A program made the translations under genes and the position numbers. This document shows, piece by piece, positions 33,556 to 34,845 of a DNA stretch of 34,845 nt (position 1 is its first letter; every line of letters starts with the position of its first letter). The notes under the pieces are model-generated. The model was given only the letters and a program-made list of their open reading frames with translations. It did no database searches and was not told the DNA's origin. Origin of the DNA: Arenibacter catalasegens (lineage in GTDB: Bacteria > Bacteroidota > Bacteroidia > Flavobacteriales > Flavobacteriaceae); NCBI RefSeq assembly GCF_002909235.1, contig NZ_PHQQ01000037.1:1-34845 (forward strand), in the 5' to 3' direction.

Positions 33556-34101
33556 ATGAAGGCAAATATTATAGCGATAATCTTCTTGAGCGTGTTTTAT
33601 AACATATGCTCAGGCCAAATCACAAAGCCGGAATATGGTCCAATTTTTGACGAAATAGGAGCAACATACAACATTGAAAATGCGGATTTTGTTCCAGATT
33701 CTACATCCGTTCTAAAAGCCATATTTGACATTGACTATTTGCCTAAAGACTCCTCTTCTTCAAATTCCCTGATTTCTAGCCTTCATCGATATTTGAATAT
33801 GCACGTCAAAAATGGAGTAAAGGTATCTAACATATCACTTGCGTTTGTTTTGCACGGAGACTCCACAAAGGACGCTCTTAACAATAAGGCTTACATGAGA
33901 AAATATGGAATTAACAACCCTAATACCATATTAATAAAGACACTATCTGAACATGGGGTAGAAATGTATATTTGTGGTCAATCCGCAGCTCATTCGGGTA
34001 TTTCAAAATCTGAAATTATGCCTGAAATTAAATTAGCTTTATCTGCTATGACCGTTTTGACTATTTATCAATCCGAAGGATATTCCCTTATTAAATTTTA
34101 G
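33556..34101 (+). CDS. Secreted DsrE/DsrF-like protein
   Basis: 181 aa with signal peptide (MKANIIAIIFLSVFYNICSGQ). The mature part is a DsrE-like fold: KAIFDIDYLP, then SNISLAFVLHGDSTKDALN, and the Cys motif VEMYICGQSAAHSGISKSEIMPEIKLALSAMTVLTIYQSEGYSLI, in which the Cys aligns with the sulfur-carrying Cys of the DsrE/TusD group. Secreted versions of this family are common in Bacteroidota and may handle sulfur or redox groups in the periplasm. AT-rich; 86 bp before the GNAT gene. Confidence 0.8.
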   Translation: MKANIIAIIFLSVFYNICSGQITKPEYGPIFDEIGATYNIENADFVPDSTSVLKAIFDIDYLPKDSSSSNSLISSLHRYLNMHVKNGVKVSNISLAFVLHGDSTKDALNNKAYMRKYGINNPNTILIKTLSEHGVEMYICGQSAAHSGISKSEIMPEIKLALSAMTVLTIYQSEGYSLIKF

Positions 34102-34187
34102 TTTATTATTGATTTGAAAAATTAGTGAATGATTATTCAACTACTTAATATCCGAGATTAAATCTTGACTGAAAACCTAAAAATTGG

Positions 34188-34805
34188 ATGAATTTTAAAT
34201 CTTTTCCAGAAATAAAAACAGAAAGGCTTTTATTAAGAAAAATTGAAGCATCAGACAGTGATGAAATCTTATTCTTACGTTCCGATACTTCAGTTAACAA
34301 ATTCATTGAACGACCTGAAAACAGGAAAACTAAAAATAAAACGGATGCGGTTAAATTTATATATGAAATTAATGAATCATTCAAAAAAAACAAATCAATT
34401 ACTTGGGGAATAACTTTAAAAAATGATTCCAAAATAATTGGAACAATCTGCTTGTGGAATTTTTCCAAAATCAATAAAACGGCTGAAATTGGTTATGATT
34501 TAGCTCCTAAATACCATGGAAAAGGCATTATGAATGAAGCTCTAAAAATGATTATCGATTTTGGTTTCAAAGAATTAAAACTTTATAAAATTGAGGCCTT
34601 AACCCATGTCGATAATGAAAATTCCAGAAGACTTTTAGAAAATAATGGATTTTTATTTATAAAGGATAGAAAAGATATAGACAATGAATCCAATATTATA
34701 TTTGAACTCGAAAATGCCTGTGAGTATTTCGGTTCGTTTTGTGCCAGTGTTATCGGTCGGGTTTGTGCCAGGCATATCGGTTCAAATTGTGCCAATTTTA
34801 GCTGA
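34188..34805 (+). CDS. GNAT acetyltransferase (RimJ/RimL type) with IS-derived C-terminus
   Basis: Acetyl-CoA-dependent N-acetyltransferase of the RimJ/RimL group. Motifs: TERLLLRKIEASDSDEI start, AEIGYDLAPKYHGKGIMNEALKMIIDFGF (acetyl-CoA loop) and ALTHVDNENSRRLLENNGF. These fill residues 1-177, the family's normal length. From about residue 178 the frame enters the IS21-like end at 34719, so the last 28 residues are encoded by terminal repeats and show an 8-residue rhythm (FCAS, VCAR, NCAN), matching the 24-bp repeat spacing. The enzyme core looks complete and may work, with a foreign tail. Confidence 0.88.
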   Translation: MNFKSFPEIKTERLLLRKIEASDSDEILFLRSDTSVNKFIERPENRKTKNKTDAVKFIYEINESFKKNKSITWGITLKNDSKIIGTICLWNFSKINKTAEIGYDLAPKYHGKGIMNEALKMIIDFGFKELKLYKIEALTHVDNENSRRLLENNGFLFIKDRKDIDNESNIIFELENACEYFGSFCASVIGRVCARHIGSNCANFS

Positions 34806-34845
34806 GCGCTGAATTTATAACGGTTCGATTTGTGCCACTGGCTTT
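34719..34845 (+). mobile_element. IS21-like terminal end, extends beyond window
   Basis: Begins TGTGAGTATTTCGG at 34719 and holds four copies of a 17-bp repeat of consensus CGGTYSRNNTTGTGCCA at 34730-34746, 34754-34770, 34778-34794 and 34821-34837; the first three are spaced 24 bp apart. Same architecture as the left-edge end (76-124), with opposite orientation, so both elements point out of the window. The transposase genes istA/istB would lie to the right. Confidence 0.6.

Overview
The window comes from a chromosome of the Bacteroidota, most likely a marine Flavobacteriaceae member of the Zobellia/Arenibacter/Maribacter type. The reasons are its AT-rich DNA, the lack of Shine-Dalgarno sites, many lipoproteins and secreted carbohydrate-active proteins, RRxF (Tat) signals on oxidoreductases, a TAnnTTTG-type promoter, and Bacteroidota families such as DUF4019, CarboxypepD-reg-like and GH140. 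The genus is inferred.

Layout. 1-960: IS1182-type transposase remnant cut off by an IS21-like end. 961-3500: AT-rich CPA2 cation/proton antiporter followed by an attC-like imperfect palindrome and a chimeric lipoprotein fragment. 3500-5050: DUF4242-nucleotide cyclase fusion gene flanked by arrays of degenerate 7-bp repeats, then a pair of inverted REP-like sequences. 5047-6652: small lipoprotein and hypothetical genes. 6749-8263 (minus): Tat-exported Gfo/Idh/MocA oxidoreductase. 8421-13193: GIY-YIG protein, then a tight three-gene operon (polysaccharide deacetylase, alpha/beta esterase, large GH67/GH20-like enzyme). 13408-15427: MscS channel and CorA transporter. 15552-18979: four-part PQQ sugar dehydrogenase/PKD/cytochrome c/CBM lipoprotein, convergent with a DUF1080 lipoprotein. 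19224-25874: a second carbohydrate block (beta-propeller protein, six-hairpin lipoprotein, sialate O-acetylesterase, GH140) interrupted by four 155-bp tandem repeats. 26033-33429: rlmF, a sialidase-like Tat protein, trmL, small membrane proteins, a second GH140-like enzyme and an RluA-type pseudouridine synthase. 33556-34845: DsrE-like protein and a GNAT acetyltransferase whose C-terminus runs into another IS21-like end.

Function. The carbohydrate genes suggest exo-acting removal of acetyl, apiosyl/pectic or uronic side groups and periplasmic sugar oxidation coupled to a cytochrome. No SusC/SusD pair, sulfatase or regulator lies in the window, so it is not a classical PUL. RNA-modification genes (rlmF, trmL, rluA-like) are core genes scattered among accessory DNA.

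The most unusual features are the 155-bp tandem array with hairpins kept by paired changes, the outward-facing IS21-like ends that remodel reading frames at both edges of the window, the heptamer arrays around the cyclase gene, and the attC-like palindrome behind the antiporter gene. Nothing here can be proven to be a new system from sequence alone.
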